Assembly: GCA_002751075.1 (NCBI GenBank) | Contig: NAOQ01000046.1 | Location: forward strand, 84,928 to 136,145 | Direction of reading: 5' to 3' | Length of the DNA stretch: 51,218 nucleotides | From: Ichthyophonus hoferi | Taxonomy: Eukaryota; Opisthokonta; Ichthyosporea; Ichthyophonida; Ichthyophonidae | Translations under genes and position numbers: made by a program | Shown here: positions 28,197 to 42,805 of the stretch, in pieces | Position numbering within the stretch: the first letter of the stretch is position 1 | Layout: the number at the start of each line of letters is the position of its first letter | Notes under the pieces: generated by a model | The model's database searches: none | What the model was told of the DNA's origin: nothing | The model's input: only the letters and a program-made list of their open reading frames with translations

Positions 28197-31100
28197 CGTG
28201 TCAATCCATCTTTACTGATTACTCCAGGGAAATGACAGTGTCCGAATGAAATTTCTGGGATAAAATAGTAACTATTTCATCAGCAAACATTTGTACTGTA
28301 ACTCTTTGTGATTTTGAAGTTTTATTTAAACGAATCTAACTCATATTAAATATACCAAGAAATAGTTAGCCAAGTTATCTTTTTTTTTAATCAAAGTAAC
28401 TCTCAGATGTATGCAATTTATATTCTTTAAACATGCAGGTTACTATCTCCATTACTTACTAAATGTATAGATAGAAATAGATCACTGCAGTTAGATGATC
28501 ATCTGTATATTTCAAATAATAACAAGAGATATGATTCTATTCCCATCTAAATAGAGAATATTCTTTGATATTTTATTTAAATTATAAAATAATTGATTTT
28601 TATATAAAACAATAAAGGATTATACTAATAACGTAAAAAAGTAAATTAGATTTTTATATTCTTCCGGTAGAGTTAAGTAACAAACATCTTATTTTATAAA
28701 TTACCCTACTCTAATGGATGATTCCAAACATGTTGTTGCACAACAAAATGCATGAGCAGATCTGAATATATCAAAGGTTTGTTTAACCTGCAAACCAAAA
28801 AATAAATAAAAATAGATATATGGTGGTCTGTTCTTTCTTACTCTTTTGCACATCAACTCTATAAACCTGACAAAGCATTGTCGAATGACAGCAGTGTTGA
28901 GATTTGATCAATGAGTTTTTGAAGAAAGGATTGATTGGTTTATCTACTATATTACAGAAGTACCCCATTGGTCCAGTAAACACTTTTTTTAATTACACGA
29001 GCCAGTTTTATTCCCACTTTCTGTCCTCAGGGCAGTCATTCTCCTGGCCTGCAAAAACAAACAAATTTAGAGTCGAATCATTAATACCAAATGACCAAAT
29101 GGTCATATTGGAGTACGCCAAAGTCCTTTCTGTGTTGTTGATCATGTGACCCAAACCGAAATAATGTTGATTGAAATGATTAATTTTGTATTCAGGAAAG
29201 TTGGTCTAATTACCTAGATTCCTGTCTTCTACACTATTAAGAACTTCATATGCTTCTCTGTCTGGCACCTTTGTGCGATGTCGTTATCCGACACTGGAAT
29301 TCAAATCATCAGTAATTTCTTAGTTATTATTTGGTTAACTGAAGTGGAGTAAGAGTAAATGCCTATGGGATAAACTAGGCAGGAATATTGTAGCTCCATA
29401 GAAACATTTTGAATATGAACTTGTGTATCTAGCTTTATCATTCATTGAAAGCTGTTTACAATATGATAGCGCTTAGTATAGATTACAATGTATATCGTAG
29501 CGGAATGACGTGTTAGCATGAAATCTTCTTTATATAAAATTACTATGTACACAAATATAGAGTATTAAATTATTGTTAGATTTTTAACGGTGAATAATCC
29601 GGAGCACGCTATTACAATGGCTTGTAGCACGGACCATCATGTGTTAAGAGCAGATTCTATTAGGTATATTTGGGTAATTTTATTTTATTTTATCAGTAGT
29701 GATTAATTATGATTTTCAGTTATAATATTGATTTACAATAACTCAGACTACAACCGAAGAGTACCAACTCACCTAAGGAATATGGTCTGTAATTTAGCAA
29801 TAGGTTTAGAGAGAAATAAATTTGATTGTCATTTAACGGAAGGGATAAAGTGAGATAAAATCGAAATAGATCTACGCGAAACACATTTTCATAGGGGAAA
29901 AAAAAAAAAAAAAAAAAGAGAAGTAAGCAAAGCGAAGATATAAAACAATAGTCAAAGTGATATAAATATTTAATAAAGGGTAGGAGAAAGGGGACTCTCA
30001 AAGTATGTTCTGTCTGCCTCATTTGCAGCTGTAATATTTTGTTGTTAGTAACTATCAGTGCAAACGATGTGTTGTTTTAGCAATTTGTTATTGTACAACT
30101 TACATAAACATAGAAATTATTAATCCCCAATTACATCAGAGTAGTTGCTTATTTTTTTTGTTTGGAGTAAGTATTCGTGCAAAGATTTTTAATGGTGGAA
30201 TGAAAGGGTCAAACACTCTTGAATTCATCCCGCTAGTTCAAAACCAATCCCAACTAAATTTTAATATATAGGAATTATGCACCGTAAGAGAGACAAAAAA
30301 ACATATATACCACATATATGGTATTCGAACACAGATATGATGCAGAACTACTTAATAAACATGCATTAAAATCCGTCTCAAATATAATAAAATTTAAAGG
30401 CATACACAATGACACAGAGTATGATGGCATACATATTTGTCAACTATATCTTATTTGCCTGTTGTACATAAAGCCGGACAAATACAATACATAAATAGGG
30501 TAATGTTCATACAGGCCCCGATTACATCCAAGATTTTATATTTATACTTCTACAAATACTCTTCCTATTCCTCGGATATATCCTAAATAGACAGGAATCT
30601 CTATATACACATGCTTTTGACGAAGCTCTTCTCAATTATATGCTCTGATCTAGCAGCATTGTAATCCTATCGGCACATTAAGGTCCAAATAATTGACCAG
30701 AAATACAATTATATTTTCTACTGTTTAATGCACACAAGATTACGTTCCACTATCTTTCTTTTAATTTTACATCTCGGTAGGTTCTCCCAAAACCAAAATA
30801 GCTTCCACTAAGCATCATTTACCTATGACAATTGTTTATATTCTCATACATACATAGCGCCTGTTTCCAACTACTGTATGTTTAAACACAACTATTGTTT
30901 TATACACATCTGGGTGAAACATGTTTCTATCAGCAAAGAATTTTTTTTTCTAGCAATAATCTACAGGTTTAAGTGCACGTACTTCCCAATCGAAACATCG
31001 AATAAGACTATAACTAGTCAGTCAGTTACTGCCTCCATCAAGCCTATACTTTCAGCAACGCCCTCTTTTATTTCCCCTTTTTAATTCTTGCCTTTATTCA

Positions 31101-31862
31101 ATATATAGAAAGGTAGGAATGTTAAATGGCCCATCACGTGAAGAAAGTACCAGTTAATGACTTACAATGGAACTGGCTAGATCATATCACAATAACCAAC
31201 CTCCATCCTTAAACCAGGTATATATCAAAAAAGAAGCATCAAGAAAATATTAGTAATGTAGATTACATAACATAACCGGAGTTGTTTAAAGCCTGGAAAC
31301 TGTTATCATAAACTTATGAAGCATAAAACATATAGACCCATAAAAATGGCAGTAACGAAATTGCGATGTGAAATGACCCTTTCTACTGGTACACACATAA
31401 AGATATAATGTATAATGTACCTTTAAAATAAAAAAAAGTATAAAAATATCTACGGTGTACGTATTAGTTATATATGTAAATAATCCTACCATATATCCAC
31501 ATATAAATCCAACAACAAATACCCAAATACATGCTAGCTGTATATATGCAGCCACTCATCTTTCCTACCCCTAAAATTATAATTCCAAGGTGCTCAAGGG
31601 ATCACAGAAGAGGAGGAAACCCAGAGATTATCGTGGCCAGATGTAAAGCCTTTCATGCAATGAAAGACATTTTATAGTTCACTGCTAGCCGAAGGCATTC
31701 CAATCGAATAACCATAAAACATAAATGCATATATAGTAACTAAATTTACACTATCTTGTATGTGCTGTATACAGAGATTTGGATGATTTATTCGTCTGTA
31801 GAAAAGGAGGTTTATGATAAGGTAAGTACACAAGCGTGCAAGGAAATGTATAAAAAGAAAAG

Positions 31863-31897
<35 letters not shown>

Positions 31898-32215
31898 GGA
31901 TTTTTTGTGTTCATCCATTTACTCAGGCATACAGCTATAATAATGTATATGATTAGACAGGCTAATGAACACATGTGAATGCAAACATTCTTGACATGAT
32001 GGTAACCATAACACTACAGAAGGGAATGTGAATAGGGTAGGGGAGAGAAAAAAAAGAAATGAAAAAGAGTAGTTGTACTGGCAATAAAGGGTAATTAGCG
32101 ATAAAGAAGTGTCAGAGCCGTAAGAAAGAAGTAGAAAGGATTGGAAACAATATACCCTTCTGGGCACCTTCCCCATCATAAGACAATAGAATTAATACAG
32201 AAAGGTTAAACTGGA
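28197..32215. other. Intergenic between MFS carrier and RRP15
   Basis: About 4 kb, AT-rich, with poly-A at 29898-29917 and a TA tract at 31866-31893. Short frames (28904-29149 +, 29720-30022 -, 31286-31555 -) are of low complexity and show no motifs. I see no gene. Confidence 0.5.
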
Positions 32216-33615
32216 TTACTTACCATCTTCTTCGTCAAAATTCATCTCCTCCTCATCTACTTCCTCCTCCTCCTCCTCTTCAGCGCCTTCCTTATCCCAG
32301 TCTTTCATCTTGGCACCCATCATATATCCAGAGCTCAACCATGATCCCTTTGCCTTACCACCCTGTGATCCTTCTGCCTCCACTTTCACGGAAGCAGTGG
32401 CCGCACTAGTAGAGCTCATGGAGGGGATTGGTGTTTTCTTCAAAATATCCAGGAACCCTCCCTTTGTCATGACTTGGCTCACCACTGTTTGGATACAAAG
32501 AAGTTATTAAATGGTTAGTAATATGGACAAGTATTTAGTATTTATATCAGAAGTATTATAAAATCATAAAAAATAAAATAAAGAAAGTAGTAAATACTGT
32601 AAGCTTCAGAAAGAAAAAAAAAAGTATAAAAGACAAAGCGAGAGGAGGTGCAAGCCCTGTCTCTACGCAGAATAATTTTTATCATCTTTCTACCTACTAT
32701 CTTATTTTTATGAACTATGCAATATTATACCTGCCCCGTATGTGCAAGAAAATCTCATCAACTATCACAGTTGGCACATACCTTTTTCTTTCTTGGCCTC
32801 TAGAGTGACACCATCAAGCTCTTCATCCAATACCTTCTGCTGTTTCCTCACAGCATTAAATAGTTTTACCACTGGTATAGAAAGAAGGAATATGAGATTA
32901 AGAAATATGCTAGAAATATATTAAAAATTTATTCCGAGAAGAAGTATGTATGATCAAGAACAAAAAAGTAGATAGTCTTTGATTATAGCATTTTCACAGA
33001 TTATGCCAAAAAAAAAATAACAACATCTTTCTAGTATATTACGATAGCGGACAACTTTATTATTCATTGCGCCATAAACTATAGGCACAAGGTTATGCAT
33101 GGCTGTACGGTACTATGTAAACATGAGTTAAGTGGTGTAAAGGCAAGGAAAATGCAAATATATCCCTTAACGCACGTATATTTTGGGATTTTTCAATAGT
33201 TTCAATAAAATAGAATGTTTCAATCGTCGAGAGTGTAAAGCAAATAAACTTATAACAATGTATATATATATCATTTTTTTTCACAGCAAACAACCAATCT
33301 AAAGTTTTCTTCCACATGCATTTCATTTAATATGACTCAGCAATACTAACTTTCCACGACATTTTAACTGATAAAGCGTGTGATAATAACAACCCACTAG
33401 GAAGCGCACCTATTTCTACGCAGTTAGCATATATATAATATCTCCCCACATACCTCCACTGGTTGCAAGTTTGGATAGACTTTTCTCGTAGTTCTTAGTA
33501 GAGTGATCAGGAATAATGTGGCCCTTTTCCAGAAGCTGTGATCATATCTTACATTATAACCAGTAGATAACATAGAAAAGATCTACAAACACACTGATAA
33601 AGAAAATATCCACAC

Positions 33616-33657
<42 letters not shown>

Positions 33658-36191
33658 AACAAGGAATGAAACGGAACAGACATCATAACGGAATTGCATA
33701 AAAGACTACGTAACTTATTAAAAAATATTGTTACGTAGTAGTGAGGATTTAGATATAGAGGGTCGGATAACAAGAGAGCAAGAGGGAGAGAAAAATGGTT
33801 TCACTTACAATTTTTTTCTCAACTGAAGCCACACTCTTTTTTTTGGCGTCCTTTTTCTCTTCCTCCAATTTCCTCTCAGCTCTTTTATCTTTAGCCAAGA
33901 TAAGATTCTACAGAAAAAAAAAAGAAGATTACTATACAGATAAATACGATATCATCTTAAGTACAAGCATCATATATAGATGTTAGTAAGTGGAAAAGCT
34001 TAAGCATCTTTGGGGAATGTTAAAGAAAAAAAAGTTCTGATCCTGTGTATATACATACATCCCTGTGCAGATTAAGAGTGAATCAAGCACAGAAGGTGGA
34101 TAGGAATCATTGAAGCATAGTCGAAAAAAAGAAATAAAATATATACAGTTAAATGCATCATCATATAAACAACATATAGGAAGGAGAAGGAGCATCAGCC
34201 ATATATATATCATAGGTGTAAACTCAACTTTGGTATCTTTATTTTGTTTCATGTATGTTTGTATGAAAAGGAAAAAACCAGTTAAATAAATGATATATGC
34301 TTTATGAAAATAACAATTCAGAAAACTAAGGCCTTGAGGGCTTATTTAAGAAATCTGCAGCACATAAAAGCGTACATATATATATCTCCATCTAAAATCC
34401 TCAAATACATCTACCCAACACTAAAACCATACACATCAACATAACGTCATTAGCCTGTATCCCTACTAACCTCATCAGCTTTACTAGTAGATGTAAGCAG
34501 TTTCTGGAACACATCAATCAGACCACCCTGATTCNNNNNNNNNNNNNNNNNNNNNNNNNNNNNNNNNNNNNNNNNNNNNNNNNNNNNNNNNNNNNNNNNN
34601 NNNNNNNNNNNNNNNNNNNNNNNNNNNNNNNNNNNNNNNNNNNNNNNNNNNNNNNNNNNNNNNNNNNNNNNNNNNNNNNNNNNNNNNNNNNNNNNNNNNN
34701 NNNNNNNNNNNNNNNNNNNNNNNNNNNNNNNNNNNNNNNNNNNNNNNNNNNNNNNNNNNNNNNNNNNNNNNNNNNNNNNNNNNNNNNNNNNNNNNNNNNN
34801 NNNNNNNNNNNNNNNNNNNNNNNNNNNNNNNNNNNNNNNNNNNNNNNNNNNNNNNNNNNNNNNNNNNNNNNNNNNNNNNNNNNNNNNNNNNNNNNNNNNN
34901 NNNNNNNNNNNNNNNNNNNNNNNNNNNNNNNNNNNNNNNNNNNNNNNNNNNNNNNNNNNNNNNNNNNNNNNNNNNNNNNNNNNNNNNNNNNNNNNNNNNN
35001 NNNNNNNNNNNNNNNNNNNNNNNNNNNNNNNNNNNNNNNNNNNNNNNNNNNNNNNNNNNNNNNNNNNNNNNNNNNNNNNNNNNNNNNNNNNNNNNNNNNN
35101 NNNNNNNNNNNNNNNNNNNNNNNNNNNNNNNNNACCATACACATCAACATAACGTCATTAGCCTGTATCCCTACTAACCTCATCAGCTTTACTAGTAGAT
35201 GTAAGCAGTTTCTGGAACACATCAATCAGACCACCCTGATTCTTATCTTGCTTTGCAGGTGCGATATCAGCAGTCTTTACTTCCACTTTCTCTTCGGTTT
35301 GTGGTTCATCTTTTACTACTTCAACTTCACTGTTTGCTGATTCTTTTTGCACTTTTCTGTATAAAAAAATCCAAAAGAAATTAGAAAAAAAGAAAAAAAA
35401 GTCATAAAAAGTGATATCACAGCCATACCCCTAATTTAGTCGGACATATACGAGTGCATAGGTCTAACAACGAACACATCTATATATGACTAAAAGGCTT
35501 ATACGTGTAGAAGTCCATCATAGAAATGTATCAGGCAGACCTACCTCTCATCCTGCTTGTTCGTTAAGGACGATTAACACTTCAGACATTGATAATAAAA
35601 CAAAAATTGAATAATCATTTATCCCTTTATTAGGATCCTTATAACAATACCTACCTTACCAAATACACATTCTACACACTGGCACATAGTTAACCACATA
35701 GAAATAATATAAGAGGTTAACCCTTAGAAAAATGGGCCAACTCAAAGCATACGATATGAAGCCAGAGACAGCAGGTGATTAGAGTCAAGAGAAAGAGAGA
35801 AACGGTGTAAAAGTATAACATAAAATGAATAGTGTACAAACACGGGTATTAAAAATAAAATAATAAAACGAAAACTAAAGACTATCCCTACGTTTACACG
35901 TTATTGAGTGTTACTAACAAGTAAAGTATCGTTGTCTACCTTAAACAGAGTACTCACTTTCAAATACAGTGAAAAAACGATACTTGCATAATTGAAAATA
36001 TAAATAACAACATACATTCTAAAGCATAATATACATGAGCCAGGTTTACCATAGCCCTTCTAGTTCACCCACCTCTTCTTGCTTGCCCTCCTCTCTGCCT
36101 TAGCCTCCTCCCTGGCTGCAATAACTGCCTGTTCATCGCCACTGCTATTGTCAACAATAGCATGGGGCCTCTTTCCTTCACGCTTAACCAT
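32216..36191 (-). CDS. RRP15: RRP15-like ribosomal RNA processing protein
   Basis: Six minus-strand exons close in frame: 36073-36191 (ATG), 35179-35356, 33809-33907, 33454-33535, 32782-32871 and 32216-32484, giving 278 aa, close to the human length. The diagnostic core is LATSGVVKLFNAVRKQQKVL, preceded by a Lys/Glu-rich helix after ILAKDKRAERKLEEEKKDAK and followed by GGFLDILKKTP and the C-terminal SSGYMMGAKMKDWDKEGAEE with an acidic tail. RRP15 is a nucleolar factor needed for pre-60S ribosome assembly and 27S pre-rRNA processing. The N-terminus is basic and polar. An N gap with a duplicated flank interrupts the intron after exon 2. The stop lies within GGTAAGTAA, which is also a perfect splice donor, so a further 3' exon is conceivable. 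Confidence 0.9.
33620..33655. repeat. TA dinucleotide microsatellite
   Basis: A pure (TA)n tract in an RRP15 intron. Similar tracts occur at 31866-31893 and 40240-40270. Confidence 0.9.
34426..35242. repeat. Duplicated exon edge around a 599-N gap (probable assembly artefact)
   Basis: Bases 34426-34534 recur identically at 35134-35242, separated by Ns 34535-35133. The repeated 109 bp include the 3' half of RRP15 exon 2 and its donor. The left copy would be a stray half exon with no acceptor, so a collapsed overlap is the simplest reading. Confidence 0.88.
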
Positions 36192-36726
36192 CTTTGCTTA
36201 CTAACTCTAACACCTCCCCGTATATATACTAAATATAAAGTGGCTAATATGAGCTAGTATAATCTAGGTGTTAATAATCATAAACGTACAATACACACAA
36301 ATGCAGATTAGCTGCGAATGGAGATGTACACGTGCACATCTTTTTTCCAAATTAATCATCAGCTAATCGTGCGATTAATATTTAACGAACATATTATTGG
36401 TTAAAGGTCAGACATAAAAACAAAGATATAATTGGATGATTCAAGTTAATATGTTGTTGTCACCAAATATGGTGTAACTATAATATTAGCGATTGGCTTA
36501 TCACGCACCACACAGGTATTCTAAACCGCATAACTTGTTTTTCATATTAACAATAGTGAAATATGTTAACATTTATGGTTTCATACTTATTATTATAGTA
36601 TTTTATTATTTTTTATGAACCAAAAACTAAGTATTAACACATTCAGATAGCAATAATAAAGTAAATAGTCGAAGGGTCTAGAGTATAGTTCGGAATAAAA
36701 TCGTAACAGGCAGGAGAATATCTACG
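36192..36726. promoter_or_regulatory. Divergent promoter region, RRP15 and TDP1-like gene
   Basis: The 535 bp between the two start codons, which point away from each other. AT-rich, with ATTGG-type words near 36396, 36430 and 36493. No clear TATA box at a fixed spacing for either gene. Shared control is inferred from position only. Confidence 0.45.
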
Positions 36727-39700
36727 ATGGCCGACGATGCAACATTGAAGCGACTAGCTTGTGAACAAGGTCTTTGTTGTATGACTGAGTAACTTGTTTG
36801 CATGTTATAGCCAAAGTGTGGGAAGTGTTGAGGAATGCGTTTTTATTAATAAAAATACTAGTATAGATATGTGGCAGTAGTGATAACTGAGAGTTTTTAC
36901 GCTCGCTATTATGATGTGAAAAGCTTTACTAACTACAGGTTTATGTATCTTGGTAATGTTCCGCCTTTCGGTTTACATGGCTGCTATTACTTTATTGCAT
37001 CTGTTTTGTACTTTCCATATTAAGGTCAACTATTTTTTTAAAAGTTTTTATTATCACCATTGTTTATAGTATGAAGTTTATAATAATAAAAACATACCAT
37101 GCCAGCTTTACTATTATTTCTAGTGAAGAATGGGTGGGCAAAGTTGTGGTATACAGATATGCACATACTTTCTCTTTATTTTCCACCACGAGCATCGGGA
37201 AGGAACACCCCTTTAGCTGCAATAATAATTCTTTTGACTTCACCTTGTACGTGGAATGTAGTCACATCAAAATAAAAACACATTCCTTTTTATGTTTCGA
37301 TCTCTATTTTGTTTATATATCCATGTATATACCACTTAGAGGACTATATCCCTGGCCTTTCTCTTGTTTTTTCTCCGATAATTATTGATATTTTTATATT
37401 ATATGATGGCTTATCTGGACTATACTCACTAATATTTGTCTATTTTTCTAGTATTATTTCTTTTGCCCTCTTCCTCTTTGCCATTTCCCTCTCAAACCTT
37501 TCTTGATCCATTTACAATCTCTACATCTATGTCTATATTTGAATGATTATATACCAAAAGGGTTTTGTTCTCATAATAATTATAAATATTATGCTTATAA
37601 TACCCTTTCTTTCTTAATTTAAAGTATTAAAATATCGAACCTACATGACGTAGAGCAAGAACGGTTTAATAACTACACATATAGGCACACTTCCATGCGA
37701 ACTATACTTATTGTATAGAAACTAATGCATACACGCTTTCCTAGATAAAGTAATATGATATATACAGCATATATGTATACATGGCTCTCAGGTCTAAAAA
37801 AATACGTTGATAGATGGTCTATATTTGTAATGTATACACAGCACTGAATGTATATATATATACATGTACATGCACATACACATATACATATACATATGCA
37901 TATAAATAAACATACTAATATACCTACATATATATATACCTATACATACCCATATACATGCATATACGTATACACATGCATATATATATATACATATATA
38001 TACCCATATAGGCATATATACATTACCACCTAAACATATATACATATATGTATCCACTTTTATTTACACATTTTTATAATTATATTCTACAATATATTTG
38101 TATAATTCTTGTTGGTTCATGCCCTTTTTATCATTTTTATGCTTAATGACAACCATTGCATCATAATTGCATCATAATAATTAGCTTTCTTTGCCCCACG
38201 TACTATCTTTGTTAATTAATTAATTTCATATATTTTGTCACATTATCCTGCTGCTTTCAATTATTACGTCTTATTGGGACTTTAAAAATAGATCGGAACA
38301 GAATTAAACATACTTACTGCATGAACCTATTACAGTGGGAAGTGATCCACCAATAAAAAAACATGCACCAAATAAGGAAGGCTTGATTAACAACCACGGT
38401 AATGCTATTGACTTAATCTCTAGTAATTTTTTTCTATATTTGTAGCTCGTACTATATCATTGGTAGTATATTCTTATATTCTGTTCGCTTACCCTAAGCC
38501 TATAGATTAATAGATCTATTGACGGGATTAATTACCACCTCATTGGCACAATATTACCGTATTGACTCTGTCATTTTTTCCACATCTAATTATAAAACTA
38601 ATTATAAAACTAAAATGACATATTTGGATAAACTTACATTATATTATATATATGTTGGAAAAACGATTAAGTAATAGTAGATTAAATACACCTTTTGATT
38701 CGTTAAGCTACTCTAATTCTACTCACTACCAGTTATGCCCATTCTTTCAAAATAAGCTATAAATATTATTGGTTGTATGATATTTAAAGTTTAATATGAT
38801 TGGCTCATACACTACACATCTCCAGAACCTGGAGCCTATAGAAATGGGTCTATTCTATATACGGCCACTGATAAGAAATTATATGGTAATATAGGAATCA
38901 CATTTAAGCAGCTGCTCCAAAAAGTAAGTAGTGATTGAATGTAGATCAGCACTACCTCATGCCCTCTGCATTCTTCTTTGTCTTTTTTTTACCCCACTTC
39001 TCATTCTCACTTTTTCATTGGTCCCTTTTGTCCTCTACAATCATTTTGTACATAATTTCTTTTCTACTATTTACATCATACTCTTGTCTCTCATTGGACA
39101 TTATATATGATACAACAAATTATAAGTATATTGTAATATAGCACCAAATCAACTGTGTTGTTTTATAAATATATTATGCATTATCTTGTATAATGTATAT
39201 TCTATTCATGGTATAGTGCCATCTGCCATAGTAGTTTGATATAATACTATTCTATTATACTATTATACTATTATACTGTTATACTACTATACTACTATAC
39301 TATTATATTACAATACTACTCTATATAGGAAGCATCAATAAAGTAATAATAACCCTACTTGCTGTTGAATAGTATAATAAATTGGAACACTATAGTTGAG
39401 ACTGATTGGTTGATTGGCGTAATATCATGCACATGACGTTGAATATTTTACTGTACCCCCACCAGGATACATTGGATTGTATATTGGCCACCAGCTTTGG
39501 TACGTGTATTCCATTAGTCAGTTGAATATACATATACCCTGTTAATGAACTTCCATTTATAGTCATAGTCTAATTAATTCGAGCCAATGGGTGATAACCA
39601 ACACACTGCAATGCTACTGGTTCCAGGGGCACCTGATCCTTCCGACTGGCCTATTATATGCTTACCATATCATTACCCGGTGTTTCATATCTTTTGTTTA

Positions 39701-40236
39701 ATCCTCCTATGTCCCCAAGGCTTATTAACATAATGCACTATCATAGTATACATACTTACATGCATACCTTCTCTTCTGTGTCTCTTATTTCTTTTCTTTT
39801 TTTTAATTCACAATTCACACCTGTATCCAATACCCAGCACATTATTTACCAATTAACTCCCTCCATTCTCTCCAGTATTTGATGAGGATTGGTTCCTAAG
39901 CTGTCTCAACAATTCCACAGTTACTACACTAGTAAAATAATTCTTACATACAACCATGCATGTGTCTATACCAGGATATAATCTTTTACTTTTCTGAATA
40001 ACTATTAGTATACTTATCTATTTATACTCTTTCATAATTGTGCTATTTCCCTTTATCTAGCACGTAGCCTACTCACTCTAAATCCCTTTTAATTTATTTC
40101 TTGGCGTCTTTTGTGTATTTTGTTTTTGTTTCTTTTTCTTTTTTAACCTACTTATTCTTCTTGAACTTACTTTATGTTATCTTTATATTATATATGTTCT
40201 AATACACGATTTCCATTTGAGTCTTCTTCCCTCTAT

Positions 40237-40275
<39 letters not shown>

Positions 40276-42461
40276 CTTGTTATTTTGCAATATTATGTAT
40301 AGTATACGAAATGCGTCTAGGCCAAGGAACTAATATATAGAGTAGATAGATAGCTGATGAGGTACACTACCTATATATGCGTAGACCAACTATTTAAATT
40401 AAAATTAAATGAATGATATTAATAAACCTTAGCTGGTGACCAATACACGACCTTTATAAATTTTAAAATCTACTTAGAGAACAATATAATCAATCAATTA
40501 ATTAATTATTATGCTTTTATTGGAAGAACACAACTAGAAGAAAAACGACAAACCAATAAGATGTGTCACCATGACCTCTATTCAATCGTTTCATAGGTCA
40601 GGCATGCATTTCATATAACTGTGAGTTTAATTGGTATTGAAGTGTGAGAACCAATCAATTAACAATTTGGGTTGAGTGCCCATTGGTGGATATGTTTTAA
40701 CAAGATTAAATGTATGGCTGCAGGTATTGCACTACAATAGCAAGGAGCAAAAGGTGGTGTATGTTTTGTTTTTTTATTTGTAAAGTATACTTATTATTTA
40801 TGGTGTTTAGTTATGTATCTGTTTTTCTACTTCATTTTTATCCTCTGGGCTGCTTCATATATATACATGTCTTTTTGTTACTCTTTTTATGTTTTCTTAA
40901 TAGCCCATGATTCTATACGAATAAAATTAAAACATTAAAATAGTAATACCAATCAAGCTACTTAATGCAGTTATTTTGGAATATATCAATTTTGTTAGTT
41001 ATAACCTTGCATGCTATTGATTACTGGATTATAATCACCCAATCATATTTCCTGCTTTATTCTTCCCCAGGTATGACACCAGCAATGGTGTCTTTTCCCT
41101 GTACTTTTACTGCATGTTCTTAATGCATCAGTTCATTTACACACATGTCCTCTCTCCCTCTCCCAAAAACTCTCTCTCCATCTCTTTATCCGCTTTTCCT
41201 TCTCTGCTCTTTCTTCACTCAGTATTTCCTTTTTGTCTATATCTATTTACCTATATATCTTTCTATTTATTATTCTTTTTATCTCTATGCCACCCTCTCT
41301 TTCCCACTTTCTCTTTGTATCTCTACTATACATATACTGTACGACTATATATATTATATGCTATACATATACTGTACGACTATATATGTATTATATGCTA
41401 TACATATACTGTACGACTATATATGTATTATATGCTATACATATACTGTACGACTATATATGTATTATATGCTATACATATACTGTACTACTATATATGT
41501 ATTATATGCTATACATATACTGTACGACTATATATGTATTATATGCTATACATATACTGTACGACTATATATGTATTATATGCTATACATATACTGTACT
41601 ACTATATATGTATTAATTATATGCTATGGTCTACAGCCAGGCCGTAACTATCGAATGGGGGAAGGTAAACCTCCCCTTATGATTATTCTGCCTCCCTTAA
41701 CCTCCTATGCTTGCATGCACACCAAGGTAACATAGCTGTATATCTTGATATGGATAGTGATAGAATGTTGTCTATGAAGGAGTAGAGTCCTATAGGTATA
41801 TATGTGTGGACCATAATAATATACTAATATATATATAAATAGTAGTAGATTATTATAGAGAGATAGTAATACATTACTATATGTACTTTATACATTACTA
41901 TATATAGTATATACATTACTATATATAGTATATACATTCCTGTATGTACTATATGCACTATATACATTACTATATATAGTATATACATTACTATATGTAC
42001 TATATACATTACTATATATAATACATACATGCGATTATATATCACTAATATGTATATATACACGCACACATTTACATATATGCATATATATATATATATG
42101 ACATTACCTACTATATGCAGATTCTTCTACTCTACTATAAGAAGTTTGTAAGAATGGTGGTGACGTCAGCCAATCTGATTCCTGCTGATTGGGAGATTAT
42201 TGTTAATGTAATACCCCCATTTTTTCTTGCTATTCTGGTTATGATTAGATTGAATTATAGTTATTAGATAGTTGTAGTTGTATTATAATAAATTATAGTT
42301 ATTGGATAGCTTTAGTTATATTATAATAAATTATAGTTATTGGATAGCTTTAGTTATATTATAATAAACTATAGTTATAAGATAGTTATAATTATATTAC
42401 CTTACAATACCATAGCCATCACACCATTTTCATCTAACACCTACCACAACATATAAATACA

Positions 42462-42495
<34 letters not shown>

Positions 42496-42511
42496 CATCT
42501 ATACATATACA

Positions 42512-42545
<34 letters not shown>

Positions 42546-42569
42546 CTTCTATACATATACATACATACA

Positions 42570-42603
<34 letters not shown>

Positions 42604-42631
42604 CATCTATACATATACATACATACATACA

Positions 42632-42665
<34 letters not shown>

Positions 42666-42771
42666 CATCTATACATATACATACATACATATATACATCT
42701 ATACATATACATACATACATACATATATACATCTATACATATACATACATACATATATACATCTATACATA

Positions 42772-42805
<34 letters not shown>

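Noticed and set aside
34450-35225. ORFs of 230-235 codons made mostly of unknown residues
   Set aside because: They run through an N gap and duplicated exon edge.
41114-41735. Open frames of 127-196 codons in three frames
   Set aside because: They are translations of a 37-bp minisatellite, except that the end of one frame (41637-41726) is a true TDP1-like exon.
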